NCBI GenBank assembly: GCA_032433765.1
Contig: JAVIAB010000051.1
Location: 146,764,568 to 146,828,567 of the forward strand
Reading direction: 5' to 3'
DNA from: Megaustenia siamemsis
Lineage: Eukaryota > Mollusca > Gastropoda > Stylommatophora > Ariophantidae
DNA: 64,000 nt
The notes beneath the pieces are model-generated. The model saw nothing but the letters and a program-made list of their open reading frames with translations. It made no database searches and was not told the origin of the DNA. Shown piece by piece: positions 1-11,066 of this stretch. Position numbers and translations under genes: made by a program. Positions within the stretch are counted from its first letter, which is position 1. Every line of letters starts with the position of its first letter.

Positions 1-951
1 AATAAGCCTTTTGAATCACATGACTAAGATATTACTAAGAGTCATGATGGAAAGAGTGCTAAACATAATCAGTCCAGAAATTAGTGGTGAACAGTGTGGT
101 ATTGTTGGAGGTAAAGGAACGAGCAATGACATATACATAAGATCTTTAGTAGAGATAAAACAGGTGTTGGGCACAGTTGTGTGCTGTCACCAGATTTGTT
201 TGATGTGTATAGTGAGATTATTTTAAGATCCATAAGGGGCATGCCTGGAATAACAATCAGAGGTCATAATATATAATAATCTATGGTATGCTGGTGATAC
301 AGTCTTAATGCTAAGAGTGAATATGAGTTACAAGAAATTTAGACATTATAGTGAAAGAGATAAAACAATAAAGGACTCTGTCTTAATAGCAAAAAGACAG
401 AAGTAATGGTAACAACAAAGAAAAAGACATAACCTCAGTGCAAAATAAAGACAAGTGGAACAATATTAAAACAGGTAAATGAATTTAAATATTTGGGAAC
501 TTTGTTAATCTCAGACGGAAGATGTACAACAGAGGAGAGATGCAGAATGGCTCAGGCAAAAGCAGCTTTCCAAAAAATGGGAAAGATATTGTGCAATCCA
601 TTTTTGACAAAAGAAACAAGGAAAAGAGTTCTTAAATGTTATGTAGAGCCAGTCTTAACATATGGATGTGAATCATGGACAATAGGACAACAGACAAGAA
701 AATCACTGGAGTCTGTAGAATGTGGTTTTACAGAATTTGAATACCATGACAGCTAGAGAAGAGTAATGAAACGTTCTGAAAGAGGCCAAAGCAAAAAGAG
801 AGCTAATTTCCAATATTAGGAAGAATAAAGAGATACCAGACAGCTTAAGAGAATGGCTTGACAGGTCAACCACAGAACGATAAATAACTGTCAAAATAGA
901 AAGTTGTGGAGATACGTGATCACCTACGCCAGCAGGCACAGTACTTGATGA
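1..951 (+). mobile_element. LINE family A, truncated and internally deleted copy
   Basis: This is a decayed non-LTR retrotransposon reverse-transcriptase fragment. Its first bases match the longer family A copy near 44032 (RT region with 'HMTKILLR'), and a stretch at 493-756 encodes the familiar C-terminal block 'RVLKCYVEPVLTYGCESW' followed by 'TIGQQTRKSLE'. Relative to the 43200-45298 copy, a large internal part is missing and several frameshifts break the frame. The element ends near 951 with the family's 'gtacttgatgat' tail. It carries no intact RT and is surely dead. The left end continues beyond the window. It lies upstream of the first visible eEF1B exon, probably in its first intron. 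Confidence 0.85.
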
Positions 952-1477
952 TATTTGAATTCAGCATCTATGTGAATATTAGTGTGTGAAATTTGAAAGA
1001 AATGTGCTCTTTGGTTTTAAAAAATATAATTTCGGGTCTAAATCGCTTGTAGTAGTCTCCGCTTTTGATCGTTAAATTTCGTACGTTTAACATGTCATTT
1101 AAAGCACCAAGAATATAAATTAACAGCGATATTTGAATTCAGCATCTATCTAAATTTAACAGTGTGAAATTTGAAAGAAATTAGACTAATATGTGAGTCG
1201 GTTTCATTAATGAATGAGATTATCTTCTCCTTAATGAACGGTTCTTTCGTGTGGTGGGTAATATGTCTTTTCTTTTTTTTTTAAGCTAATTAAACTGAAA
1301 CTATCCGGTTAGTTTGAGGTCTCAGATTTGAACCTGTGGCTATAATCATTCATATGTTTCTCTTTATTGCTTTTGTAAGCTAAATTATACCATTTGATAT
1401 TTCATTATTTCGAAGAGTGATTGATCTGTGTAAAGATAATAAGACTTAATCATGAAAACTGCATTTTAATCTTTCAG
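952..1477. other. Intron sequence, no gene seen
   Basis: AT-rich sequence between LINE A and the first eEF1B exon. An approximately 45-base motif containing 'tttgaattcagcatct' and 'gtgtgaaatttgaaagaaat' occurs twice, near 953-1000 and 1131-1180, showing a local duplication. The stretch ends in a normal acceptor, 'ttaatctttcag', at 1466-1477. I see no other coding signal. Confidence 0.6.
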
Positions 1478-1600
1478 ATATGTTCCATCTCAAGCAGATA
1501 TTGCAGTGTTTCAAGCTGTTGGTAGTGCTCCATCTGCAAGTCTTCATCATGCACTACGGTGGTACAACCACATAACATCATATGAGAACCAGAAAGATAG
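1478..1600 (+). CDS. EEF1B2: eEF1B (elongation factor 1-beta), internal exon, GST-C-like N-terminal domain
   Basis: This exon encodes '[19 protein letters not shown]' and then '[18 protein letters not shown]', which corresponds to roughly residues 28-68 of animal eEF1B. That protein is the guanine-nucleotide exchange factor that reloads eEF1A with GTP during translation elongation in the cytoplasm; this part is the N-terminal GST-C-like domain that binds eEF1B-gamma. The borders are clean: an acceptor 'ctttcag' before 1478 and a donor 'ag|gtaaca' after 1600. The exon starts with the last base of a codon and ends in phase 2. The start-codon exon is not visible and should lie upstream of the window. 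Identity is secure; eEF1D is less likely because it lacks this N-terminal domain. Confidence 0.93.
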
Positions 1601-2635
1601 GTAACAGACATTTTTTATACTCTATATTTATAAAGTTTACTGTTTTCTAATTTTTTTTTTTATTATTTAATTGCCAAATGTTCATATAAGATGTTCAAAT
1701 AAAGCCCCCATGGGGTTTTTCCTAAATGGAATCAATACTTTATTCATCAAGACATCTAAAAGTATTGATAGTTTTCTTCATGCCACAATCATTTTTCTTT
1801 TCTGTATCTTGTTTTTTTTTTTTTTAATTACTTCCGACACTATTTATGGAGTTTAATTGTGAACTAACTTCCTGTTTTATAGTTTAACCTTTAGCTCTCT
1901 ACAATCCATATTTGTCTTATTTGTGTGATGTGGACGCTTAAGTAATGGGGTAGTAAAATAGCATCTGAAATATTTTTATCATGACAGTCAGCATGTCATT
2001 CTTTCTAGGTGACTGGTTTACTGATTCTAAGGCCAGCCTCATCAATATGTGCTTTCTGTTCTGTTGCTGTCATGCGCCTTGCCTCCCTCCATGTTTTATT
2101 TTATTCTTTTTTATAATTTTTTTCTGAGCATTGCTCTGTTGAGGGAGCCACAATAGCACAATGGTTAGTGAACTGGACTACAAAGGACAAGAGGTCATTT
2201 TCGATCCTGATCGACGGCTTCCAGTTCACCCAGCCTGGTGGGTGCCTGATTTTTTTATGGGGATGTAAAGCGGCACGGGCGTAATACCGACTACAATATC
2301 CAGAAACATGTGCTGAAGGTCTGTAAAGTTTATGGCCACTAACACCATATTCCCTCCTTATGCGCCACTTGGTGTGACGGTGCTCTTTACTTTTTTTTTT
2401 TACCATTGCTCTGTTGACAATCTTAGGTTACTATAGAGCTTTACTACTAGAAAGCATTTAAATCCATGTGCTATAGGACATGTATATCGAGGGTCATTTA
2501 AAAGTATCTTCTCTTAAGCTACACACTGTAATATCCAGCCTGTACTATTAACAATGCATTTTTAATTCAACAAAAATGTATAATTTGGTTGTGACTTTGT
2601 GTCTGACTGTTGTGTCATAATTTATCTTACTTCAG
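1601..2635. other. eEF1B intron with a SINE-1 insertion
   Basis: AT-rich intron with T-runs near 1650 and 1812, and one full SINE-1 copy listed separately. I see no other gene. It ends at the acceptor 'ttatcttacttcag'. Confidence 0.7.
2143..2403 (+). mobile_element. tRNA-derived SINE-1, copy 1, with target-site duplication
   Basis: The head is tRNA-like, with an A-box-like 'tagcacaatggttagtg' and a degenerate B-box ('ttttcgatcctga'). The body carries the family motifs 'cggcacgggcgtaatacc' and 'ggtctgtaaagtttatgg', and the end matches 'cacttggtgtgacggtgctc'. A 14-bp direct repeat 'cattgctctgttga' flanks it at 2129-2142 and 2404-2417, a clear retrotransposition footprint. It is non-coding. Confidence 0.9.
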
Positions 2636-2836
2636 CTACCTGTGTCAAACAACCCGTTGATGCCTATGGACCAGCTGGGCCTGCTCCTGCTAAAACAGCA
2701 ACTCCTGAAGCTAAAGCTCCTGCTCCTGTTGATGATGATGATGTTGACTTGTTTGGGTCAGATGACGAGGAAGAAGAAGAAAACCAGGCAATTAAAGCAA
2801 AACGATTAGAGGATTATGCTGCCAAGAAATCACAGA
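2636..2836 (+). CDS. EEF1B2: eEF1B, internal exon, linker and acidic region
   Basis: The exon encodes 'VKQPVDAYGPAGPAPAKTA', an Ala/Pro-rich linker, and the acidic signature 'DDDDVDLFGSDDEEEEE', in which the serine is the classic casein kinase 2 site, then 'AKRLEDYAAKKSQ'. The acceptor is 'acttcag' and the donor is 'cacaga|gtaatt' (phase 1). The 5' end is out of phase: the upstream exon leaves two bases of a codon, but the conserved frame here needs two more bases. Comparison with the family's 'PGVK' motif suggests one C and one G are missing from short runs around 2638-2647, most likely consensus errors. If the two bases are counted, 203 nt fits the phases exactly. Confidence 0.92.
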
Positions 2837-4903
2837 GTAATTTTTTTTTTTTTTATGTTTGCAATGACAAAGTGGCATATTTCTTCTAAACAAAATTTTG
2901 ACAAAACGTGCATTTGAAGAGTAGTATACTAAGCATATGGCAAATAATGTTTGGGTACACATAAAACATGGGGCCTATCATTACACTCATGTACCAATGT
3001 AAACGTGTGGATTATTTGCTGGTTATATCTTTCACGATAATGCGTAATTTCATTGGGTCGATCTCGACCTGTGTCAGCCTCTACCAGACTGACCTCAGCT
3101 ATTATCGCACTGCTCTCGTATTTCCCCTCATGCTGACCTGGCTGGTCGCCGTCGTACTTTGGTCTATGTGGTAATATCTTTTCCTGATTCCCGCTAATTG
3201 TGCCGCGACAACCTTTCTGCTGTTGAAGTTCTTCCCCTTAGGGTTACGCTAGTTCAGAGACTGCAAACTGGTTACACAAACAACACATTAGTGGTGACAA
3301 ATTGGCTGGCTCTTAATTCGCCCCAGTCCTGTCTTGGGCGGCACACTATACATATTACATGATAGGTCAATCATACACTTTGTTCATGCGCGCTCCTTTC
3401 GTCCTCTAAGCTAAAGCCTAACATCCACCACCAGGGCTCTAATCTGTCTTATTCATACTCGTCACTAAATTAAGTTTGAACGGCTCCCCTACTTTATCTA
3501 TTGTCTATCAGCCTATTCTGTCGCCTTCCTATTAATTCACAACTATAAATTGGCTGCATCTGCCAGTTGAATATCTCTCCAGCGTGTGTCTGAATCCAAC
3601 TAATTCTGTGGACACACATCTATTGTGCTACGGCAGTCCCAATGGGCCAACCAACACTTGGTCACCGGCCTATATCTACGCTTAACTTCTGGCCGGACTG
3701 ATCTTTCACAAAGTGCTCACGATTCTACGTGTCTTCCTCTTATAATCTCGATCTTTTCGGCCAATCACAAACACTCCCTACGCGTCTGTCTGCCCCCTCG
3801 TTCTTGGCCATAATTTTCACATGGACTCATATCCTCGTCTCATTATTCTTTTCCGTGACTCCGTCTTATAATTTTTTTTTATTTTTTCTCCTTGACCTCG
3901 ACCTACCGTTTCTTTATTCTTTAACTCCTTCTCCACCCCTCTCCCTGCTACACCAATAGCAGTTGACATCTGTGCACTAACACCATATTTTCAAATTGCC
4001 TATGATCATGGACACCAGCAGGCATGGTACTTGATGATGATTGCACACTCTAGTCTGCTATGGAGGTAAGTCTGTTAAAGACAAGACCACCCAACAGACA
4101 TGGATTTTATCAACACTCAGGGTGTGACCAAGTTATCATACTCTGCCTCCACACTTGTTGCTAAAGAATAAGACACAACCAGACTCTTATCTAAATTTTT
4201 ATTCTAGCAGTTATCAAACCTTGTAAAGATCTTTATCAATTTTCGCCATTTGTCTCTGTTCTGTGCAAGCAACTCTATCTCATTGATGGAGCCAATTCCT
4301 GTTGGTTTTGTCTTTCTGATCAATGTTCTACTCAGTATCTCTCTGGGTCGGCCTCTTTCCTCATGCATGTTATTTACCACATGGGGGATTGCTTTGTTAT
4401 TCGTTTATTATCTCTCCTTATGACATGCCATCATCTTTTCTGATTTCTGAACCTTATATAGAAGCAGATTACATAAGAAATTTTGGAATCCCTGTCAAAG
4501 AATAAGGATTGAACTTTCCCTGCACCACATTAAATTTGGCAGATTGTAAATAGAAAATTATTTAACATATTTCATCAATCATGATTTTGGATTTTTGTTT
4601 TCATTGCATTACTTTTAAACATTACAGTTTACAATTTTTACTACTGGAAGTTGTCTGTTAAACCATTGATTAGATTGAAGGACAGCATAAATTTAAGTGG
4701 TTGGCATAATAATTTAATAACAAAGTTCTAAGAGGAGGTACATGGGAGGCTTTTTAACTTTTAGTCTTGATTTTATGTCTTTCTCTGTGGTACCATTACT
4801 GTGACCTTCTTCAGTATCATGATTCTGATGTTATCTTAGTTAACTTCTTTTACCTGTGTGCATCATTTATCCTATTTTATTAGTTTTTGTTTTTCAATCA
4901 CAG
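2837..4903. other. eEF1B intron with C/T-rich unassigned block
   Basis: Positions about 3010-3960 are markedly C/T-rich and unlike the surrounding AT-rich DNA. Phrases such as 'gtggtgacaaattggctggc' (near 3292) resemble the primer-binding area of LTR elements, but no LTR, gag or pol could be recognised, so this is only a hint of an old mobile element. Positions 4190-4370 hold a LINE G tail listed separately. I see nothing else. Confidence 0.4.
4190..4372 (-). mobile_element. LINE family G, 3'-end fragment
   Basis: Read on the minus strand this fragment encodes a typical LINE C-terminal string, 'IELLAQNRDKWRKLIK', preceded by a 'GRPREILSRTLIR' stretch. The same tail, diverged, appears at about 40965-41150. 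It is a short, dead 5'-truncated copy lying in an eEF1B intron. Confidence 0.65.
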
Positions 4904-5029
4904 AGCCTGCTCTGATAGCCAAAAGTAACATTATCTTGGATGTCAAGCCATGGGAAGATACTACAGACCTGAATGAAATAGAGAAAAGTGTACGAAGCAT
5001 TGAGGCTGATGGTCTTTTGTGGGGAGCTT
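4904..5029 (+). CDS. EEF1B2: eEF1B, internal exon, start of the nucleotide-exchange domain
   Basis: The exon encodes '[19 protein letters not shown]' then '[20 protein letters not shown]', the beginning of the C-terminal GEF domain that inserts into eEF1A and ejects GDP. The acceptor 'caatcacag' and the donor 'gctt|gtaagt' are canonical. The exon starts with two bases completing a lysine codon split with the previous exon, and ends in phase 1. The remaining roughly 45 residues (the 'KLVPVGYGIKKLQI' region to the stop) were not found between here and the tubulin gene; they may lie in the 100-N gap at 6394-6493, or be missing from the assembly. Confidence 0.93.
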
Positions 5030-5289
5030 GTAAGTTCCTTTTATTTTGCTTGTCAAATTTTGTATTTTCGAAGTGGTATATCATTTCAGTCTGGTGTGCA
5101 TGGGTAATAAGCCATAATGACATAAGCTGTGAAAACTATTGAATTGTACCTTCAGTTGATACAATAATCAAAGACAAAGAAGAATGGCTGAATACTATCA
5201 GCAAGTGACCATTACTATTGAGACAATGTACAGAAAATGATGAAAAATTGAAAAAAAAATAAAAAATGTATGTTAGAAGCTTTACGTGA

Positions 5290-5935
5290 TTAATAGACGA
5301 CACAGATTCGAACGACGTTTCGGCCCAATAGGCCTTCAGCAGGAACAAACAAACAACATACACACACAGATATGTGAATAAATAAAACTAATCCTACATA
5401 GCTAACTAGTAATGAAACATCAAAAACAAAATAATCGAAATATGTTGACTTCCCTGTGTGTCGTGGACAGTGGTCAGGCTTTTTTCCAAAGTATAGCGGC
5501 TGCGGTCGCCAGAGTGACAGAGGACAATACCAGTGACACGGATGTCGTCTTTGCCCTTGTCTTGGTTAGTTGAAATGGAAGACACTTGGAGTGCCAGTAT
5601 TCTGTTGGACATCTCGTAGATGTTCACAAAATCTTTCCGCTAATCTTCTACCAGACTCGCCAATATAGGTCATGTGGCATCGTTGGCATATAATGGCATA
5701 AATGATGTTGCGGGACACACATGTGAAGCCATGCTTGATCTCGAACCGTCATTGGGGAATAAGGCCGAGTCAGTAGGGAGCACATAGGCACAGGTGATAC
5801 AGTTACGGCCACAAGGGCCGTATCGAAGTGTAGAGGTTGGGAGCGAGGGAGATGGCTCCTAACCAGAATGTCACCCAAATTCCTCATAGTCCAGTATGGT
5901 TTGCTGACCCCACAAGGCATGAATGTATCACATCA
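5290..5935 (-). mobile_element. Penelope-like element (PLE), GIY-YIG endonuclease end
   Basis: On the minus strand, with some frameshifts, the fragment reads 'NLGDILVRSHLP', then 'CVSRNIIYAIICQRCHMTYI' and 'GESGRRLAERFCEHLRDV'. That is the C-terminal GIY-YIG nuclease domain typical of Penelope-like retroelements, with the 'IIYAI' and 'YIG' strands, the following arginine and the conserved 'EHLRDV'. The RT part is not present, so this is a 3' fragment. It is followed on the same strand by a hammerhead-ribozyme-like core, which fits published descriptions of PLE ends. It lies after the last visible eEF1B exon. Confidence 0.8.
5294..5345 (-). ncRNA. Hammerhead-ribozyme-like motif at the PLE 3' end
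   Basis: On the minus strand the order is 'ctgctga' (core CUGAUGA with one change), a self-complementary 'ggcctattgggcc' helix II, 'gaaac', a short possible helix III closed by 'acg' and 'cgt', and a 'gtc' cleavage-type triplet. PLE-associated hammerheads are known to have very short helix III. Helix I does not pair well and one core base differs, so this copy is probably inactive. Confidence 0.5.
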
Positions 5936-6114
5936 TACACATAGTTTCCTTTCGGCTGCTCCTTCCCTCTTGCATAGCCTCTCTACACCCATGTGGTGGC
6001 TCTTTAGTCTATCTACTATGCCACGCTTTCTTAGTTCTTCTCCACTAGTCCCGTTGAGGCACTTCGTGTTCTCCTATATACCTTTTTTCTGCGCTACTTA
6101 GCCCTCATATGTTT

Positions 6115-6393
6115 TTATTGCACCACACCCTCATACATCTCACTCTTTCCGCCTTTTGAATACCTGTCATTCCAATGCTCTATTCTTTCTCCTTCGAGTT
6201 TGCACACTGACCCGGTTTGAACCCTTCCACACATACGATTGTCCCCGTATGGACGTGCACATGCATGTATGTGTCCATAGGCACGGGTATTGGTATATAT
6301 GTATACGCATATACATGCATGTATATGTGCTCTTGCTTGTATGCATACACATGTATGTGTGTGTATATGTATGTTGATATGTATTAGTATGTG
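6115..6393. repeat. Degenerate (CA/TG, TA)n low-complexity block ending at the gap
   Basis: Alternating purine-pyrimidine sequence rich in 'tgtatgtgt' and 'catgcatgta' runs into the assembly gap. This is the kind of repeat at which assemblies break. Open frames here are trivial. Confidence 0.7.
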
Positions 6394-6493
6394 NNNNNNN
6401 NNNNNNNNNNNNNNNNNNNNNNNNNNNNNNNNNNNNNNNNNNNNNNNNNNNNNNNNNNNNNNNNNNNNNNNNNNNNNNNNNNNNNNNNNNNNN
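6394..6493. other. Assembly gap, 100 N
   Basis: There are exactly 100 N, a conventional placeholder for a gap of unknown size. It lies between the last eEF1B exon seen and the alpha-tubulin gene, so missing exons could lie inside it. Confidence 0.99.
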
Positions 6494-7469
6494 AACGCAT
6501 CTACGTCCACTTCGCGAGTGAACGCTAAAAGAGATATTTGTATCTTATTCAGCGTGATCATGTTCATGAGTTTCGTCCCATATGTGTAATAGTCAAGGAC
6601 TAGAATAGATCAGAGGATGAGAGATATAGCTTGGGTCGGATATGTTAGTAGTTACCCAAAATTAAGTAGAGTGAGCAGTAATATAAATGAAGAACAGCAG
6701 CAATTTTAGGAATGGAAAATTGTCGCTAATATTGGATTGTACGAGGGTATAATTAAAGGTAGGGAAATAGAATAGTTGATGTTACATGTTTATAAATTAG
6801 GTTGATAAACAAACATGGAACTGGAGAATGGACAAGTTATGTTATGAGATAGAGATGCCACTCTTAGAGGACATGCTAGGTCATTATTTTTAAATTAAGA
6901 GGTTAACTAAATGTCAAGATGGAAACGTGTACAAAATTTCACACAAAAATTACCAGAGTTGAAACCTTGTCTTTCATGATTGGCTGATAATTTAACAGCC
7001 AGCGACCCAGCCAATAAATAATTCAAATGAGACAGAGTATTTAACCTAATGAGTTAGCAGAATTAGACAGAAACATCGAGATAGAGAACGCCAAAGAAGA
7101 TCAAAAATAGAGAGCTACAGTAACGTGAGTGTTATAGAAAAGTATGGACTTCTACCCAGTTACTTAGCTTTTATCAGATAGGAATGTAGGAGGAAAATCC
7201 AAAGAGAAATCAGTCAAGAAGACATAGTTTAGTTCAGAAGTGTTCCTATTTAGAAGTTGCTGTGCTCCAGATAATGATATTAAGTAGGTAAAGAATAATA
7301 GCCTAGAGTAAGTCAAGACATAGATATAGAAATGTAAGTGTAAAACAAGGCGAGTTGTTATATTTTGATAGAAGGAAGATAGGATTTTAAAATATCACAG
7401 ATAATATGTGTAAAGAAATGCCTTAAATAACCAACGGTATTAACCTCTTGAGCGTATCCAGATCAAGAA
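6494..7469. other. AT-rich intergenic sequence, nothing recognised
   Basis: About 1 kb, rich in short A-rich phrases, with no conserved protein, no tandem repeat and no tRNA-like head. The style resembles decayed LINE untranslated or early ORF sequence leading into LINE B at 7470, but I cannot support that. Confidence 0.4.
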
Positions 7470-8152
7470 ATTTTAGAATTAGAATTTGTATGTTTTAGAT
7501 GGAAATACTCAAAACCCACAAGTGGATATCAAAATTGAAGGAATAGACCTTGAGACAGTTCAGAACTACAACTACCTTGGACATACTATAACCAGTGATG
7601 GAAAATGTGCAACTGAAATAAACAAAAGAATAGGAATGGCAAAAAGTAATTTTAATGTCATGAAGGACATACTAACATCAAAACAAATAACACCAGAGCT
7701 AAAACTAAGAATAGCAAAATGTTACATCTTCTCGATATTCCTATATGGTGCTGAAACATGGACATTAGACAAGAAAACAGAACAGAGAATTGAAGCCTTT
7801 GAAATGTGGATATATAGAAGAATAGGTAGAATTGGATGGAAGGAAAAGAAAAACAAACGATGAAGTCTTAAAACAACTAAAAATGAAAAGAGAACTTCTG
7901 AACACAATTAGAACAAGACAAATGCGATTCTTAGGCCATGTTAAAAGACACAACAGCCTACTGAAAGTAATCCTGGAGGGGAAAATACAAGGTAAAAGAG
8001 GCAGAGGCAGACCAAGATTAACATGGACGAGTAACATCAAAAGATGGACAAATCAACCGATGACAACCTGCACCATCAAAGCAAGAGATAGAGCAGAATG
8101 GCGCTCCATGGTAGCCAACCTTCGTTGCGGAGACGGCACTCAATGATGATGA
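7470..8152 (+). mobile_element. LINE family B, RT C-terminal copy
   Basis: The copy encodes 'NYNYLGHTITSDGKCATEIN', 'FSIFLYGAETWTLDKKTEQR', 'EMWIYRRIGRIGWKEKK' and, after a frameshift near 7858, 'RQMRFLGHVKRHNSLLKVIL', ending 'MVANLRCGDGTQ' and a stop at 8146. This is the region downstream of the RT fingers and palm in Jockey/RTE-like elements. The 3' tail is 'tgatgatgatgag'. It is the least damaged B copy. LINE A follows directly, so one inserted at or near the tail of the other. Confidence 0.88.
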
Positions 8153-8154
8153 TG

Positions 8155-8874
8155 AGATGGATGAAAGCAAAAATAAAGGACTCAGCCTTAATAGCAAAAA
8201 GACAGAGGTAATGGTAACAAAAAGAAAAAGACATCACCCCAGTGCAAAATAAAGACAAGTGGAACAATATTAAAACAGGTAAATGAATTTAAATATTTGG
8301 GAACTATGTTAACCTCAGACGGAAGATGTACAAAAGAGGTCAGATGCAGAATGGCTCAGGCAAAAGCAGCTTTCCAAAAAATGAGGAAGATACTATGCAA
8401 TCCATTTTTGACGATAGAAACATGAAAAAGAGTTCTTAATATTATGTAGAGTCAGTCTTAACATATGGATGCGAATCATGGACAATAGAACAAAAGACAA
8501 GAAAATCACTGGAGTCTGTAGAAATGTGGTTTACAGAAGAATGTTGAGAGTACCATGGACAGCTAAGAAGAGTAATGAAGAGGTTCTGAGATAGGTCAAA
8601 GCAAAAAAAGAGCGTAATTTCCAATATTAGGAAGAAACAATCATCATTTTTTGGCCATGTAATGAGAAGAGAACAACTTGAATATATTGTAACAACTGGA
8701 AAAATTGAGGGACGAAGAGATAGAGGGAAGCAAAGAGAAAAAAATAACAGACAGCTTAAGAGAATGGCTTGGCAGAAGGTCAACAACAGAAATGATAAAT
8801 AGCTGCCGAGATCGAAAGTTGTGGAGAGACATGATCGCCTACGCCAGCAGGCCCGGTACTTGATGATGATGATG
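8155..8874 (+). mobile_element. LINE family A, 3' copy
   Basis: This parallels 44590-45298: 'LSLNSKKTEVMV'-type coding, the 'RVLN..VESVLTYGCESWTI' block, then a 3' region ending 'ggcccggtacttgatgatgatg'. Several small indels disrupt the frame. It abuts the LINE B copy at 7470-8152. Confidence 0.85.
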
Positions 8875-9789
8875 TTTTAGATGTACTTCAGAAGTACAAC
8901 CAGTCTTGTGTAGACGACGACCTAATCAAATTGATTCACTCTTCTATAATAGTCAGTACTTATTTGACTACTTATGTAGATGTCTGGAGCATTGTGAGTC
9001 GTTGTTCTGTCTTTGTGTAACTAACATGAAAATATCAAACACTGTATCCTATGTACTTCCGCTTGTTATGAACAACACGTAAGTCTACTGATTATCAGAT
9101 TATTTCCCTTGAAACAAACCTGCACTGCGTTTTAAATAGCACACCCGGTGTGTATTCTGGTTCTTAATAATAGCAAAACAAGCTAAATATTTGAATAAGA
9201 TGTTTGCCTCACCGCTACACACCCGCGTCCTATATTTCACTTGCATATAGGTAGAATAAACATTACAAGTACACAGTTGGAACGTGAGAACAGAGGTAAC
9301 ACCAAAAAACATGATAAGACCGGCGTTAGTTGGCAATCAGGAGAGACTTCATGCGACGAAGTCAAGGAGCAACACATCATAATCAGGAAGCCAGTGACAG
9401 AACTTGCCAGAACTTCGCTGATAAAGGTCATCAACTGAGTTTACTGTTTTTGGTTGAAAAAGGCGTTCAACTACCGCGAAAGTACCTTACACATTCTGAC
9501 AACTTTCTGTGAAACTGCTTCAAGTATGTAAAAAAAGCACGACTATCCATACGTCGACATCTATATATATTATTAATAGCGCGCGTGTGTGTACATCACC
9601 TTTCTTTTATTCTGTCTTTTTTTTTTTGCCGGCAGGCGTCGCAGGCATAAGCCAATGATATGTTTTCTATCATCAGGGCACTTTCTATGACTTGATGCAT
9701 AGTTATTGTTTTGTCATGTCGTAAATTCCCTCAATCCATCTTCTTCCTGGTCTACCTCTATATCTTGGTTGTTCCATTTATATATATAC
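8875..9789. other. Unassigned intergenic sequence
   Basis: No recognisable gene. A T-run near 9618 and scattered 'tatata' near 9562 and 9780 are the only low-complexity features. Short frames around 9240-9440 on both strands have no family resemblance I can name. Confidence 0.4.
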
Positions 9790-9802
9790 ATACTACTATA
9801 TC

Positions 9803-10054
9803 GGGGGGGCCGCGATAGCTCAGTGGTTAGTGAACTGGACTACAAAGGATAAGAGGTAGGTTGGATCCCAAACGACGGCCTCCGGTCACCCAGCCTTTAA
9901 TGGGTACCGGATTTTTTTTCTGGGAAAGTAATGCGGCACGGGCGTAATACCGACCACATTACATCACAAATCATGTGCCGAAGGTCTGTAAAATTGATGG
10001 TCACTAACACCATATTCCGTATACGCCACTTGTCGTGACGGGGCTACTTTACTG
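9803..10054 (+). mobile_element. tRNA-derived SINE-1, copy 2, with target-site duplication
   Basis: The A-box region 'gatagctcagtggttagtg' is intact; the B-box is close to consensus ('ggttggatccca'). The body has 'gcggcacgggcgtaatacc' and 'catgtgccgaaggtctgt', ending near 'cgtgacggggctactttac'. It is flanked by 'atactactatatc' (9790-9802) and 'atactaccatatc' (10055-10067), a 13-bp duplication with one mismatch. Confidence 0.9.
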
Positions 10055-10154
10055 ATACTACCATATCAATTGCCAAACTGAAGATGGCTCAGTATAAAAC
10101 TGAATAACTCTTGTTCTCGTCACTGATCTCAAAAATGGATAGCACAAAATCTCA

Positions 10155-10182
10155 CCCCCCCCCCCCCCCCCCCCCCCCCCCC
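10155..10182. repeat. Poly-C run (28 C)
   Basis: An uninterrupted 28-base C homopolymer. Its length in the assembly is unlikely to be exact. Similar 15-C runs lie at 48224-48238 and 50926-50940. Confidence 0.95.
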
Positions 10183-10606
10183 GTATTACTGTATTTTTGT
10201 GTTTGTTTTTCATCACTTTAATGCCAATCATACTCTATACTTCATTGTCACAATTAGCGATTAATTCTGTTTTATCAGCAAACCACAGGTTGTTTATCAC
10301 CACCAACTGATATATATCTTTTATAGGAATAGGCACATAATTGCGGTGCTGCGGTAAAGTTGATGAGCAGGGATCGGGCGGGGTTGACAGTGTATTTTGA
10401 CAGTTTTACATAAGAGAACAAAACAAACAAAACAATGACGCCACACATACATCTTTCATCAGAAACAACAAAAAACTGGACACAAAACACAAACTAAAGT
10501 GACAGTTTAATAAATATTGTAGCTTACTATAAACTTGTACAGATGATCAATTTGTATCCTCCTATTTGTAGTACATCTCCCTTTCGTTTTATCTTTTCAT
10601 CTCTTA

Positions 10607-10867
10607 GTCAATTAAAGAAAGTAAAGTACCCGTCACGCCAAGTGGCGTATAGGGAATATGGTGTTAGTGACCATAAATTTTACAGACCTTCGGCACATGA
10701 TTGTTGGGGTAATGTGGTCGGTTTTACGCCCGTGTCGCTTTACTTTCCCAGAAAAAATCCGGTACCCATTTAAGGCTAGGTGAACCAGGAAGCCGTTGGT
10801 TGGTATCGAACCCTACCTCCTATCCTTTGTAGTCCAGTTCACTAACCACAGAGCTATCGCGGCTCCT
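10607..10867 (-). mobile_element. tRNA-derived SINE-1, copy 3
   Basis: A reverse-oriented full copy: the plus strand reads the tail 'cgtcacgccaagtggcgtat' first and the tRNA-like head ('ccactgagctatcgcggc'-type, here 'ccacagagctatcgcggct') last. A direct repeat 'tttcatctctta' is present on both sides (near 10595-10606 and 10868-10880). Confidence 0.88.
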
Positions 10868-10896
10868 TATTTCATCTCTTATCCCTCTGTTTATCT

Positions 10897-11005
10897 CTCT
10901 TTGATTTACCTGTCTCGCACATCCTAGATGTAGTAGAGTTTATCTTTATTTCTCCTTGATTTACCTGTCTCGCACATCCTAGATGTAGTAGAGTTTATCT
11001 TTATT
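10897..11005. repeat. 53-bp tandem duplication
   Basis: The stretch 'ttgatttacctgtctcgcac' plus 'atcctagatgtagtagagtt' occurs twice in direct succession. The second copy runs into the hammerhead-like core at 11034. Confidence 0.8.
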
Positions 11006-11033
11006 CCGTTTTCCGTTTGTGTTTTTCTCGTTC

Positions 11034-11066
11034 TCTGATGAAGGTCGCATGTAGGCCGAAACGTCA
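11034..11066 (+). ncRNA. Hammerhead-ribozyme-like core
   Basis: The sequence has the exact core 'ctgatga', then an aggtc/aggcc helix II with loop 'gcatgt', then 'gaaacgtc'. This is the conserved hammerhead layout found at the ends of Penelope-like elements and retrozymes. I could not identify convincing helices I and III, so activity is uncertain. Confidence 0.45.

Noticed and set aside
3010..3960. An LTR retrotransposon
   Set aside because: Only a vague primer-site-like phrase and C/T richness support it; I could not find paired LTRs, gag or pol.
6115..6589. Open frames running through the N gap
   Set aside because: They consist of CA/TG low-complexity codons and unknown residues.
9803..9900. 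True tRNA genes at the SINE heads (also 18217, 25020, 54290, 58652)
   Set aside because: A and B boxes are present, but the acceptor stems do not pair and the sequence continues into family-specific bodies with poly-A or AT-rich tails and target duplications.
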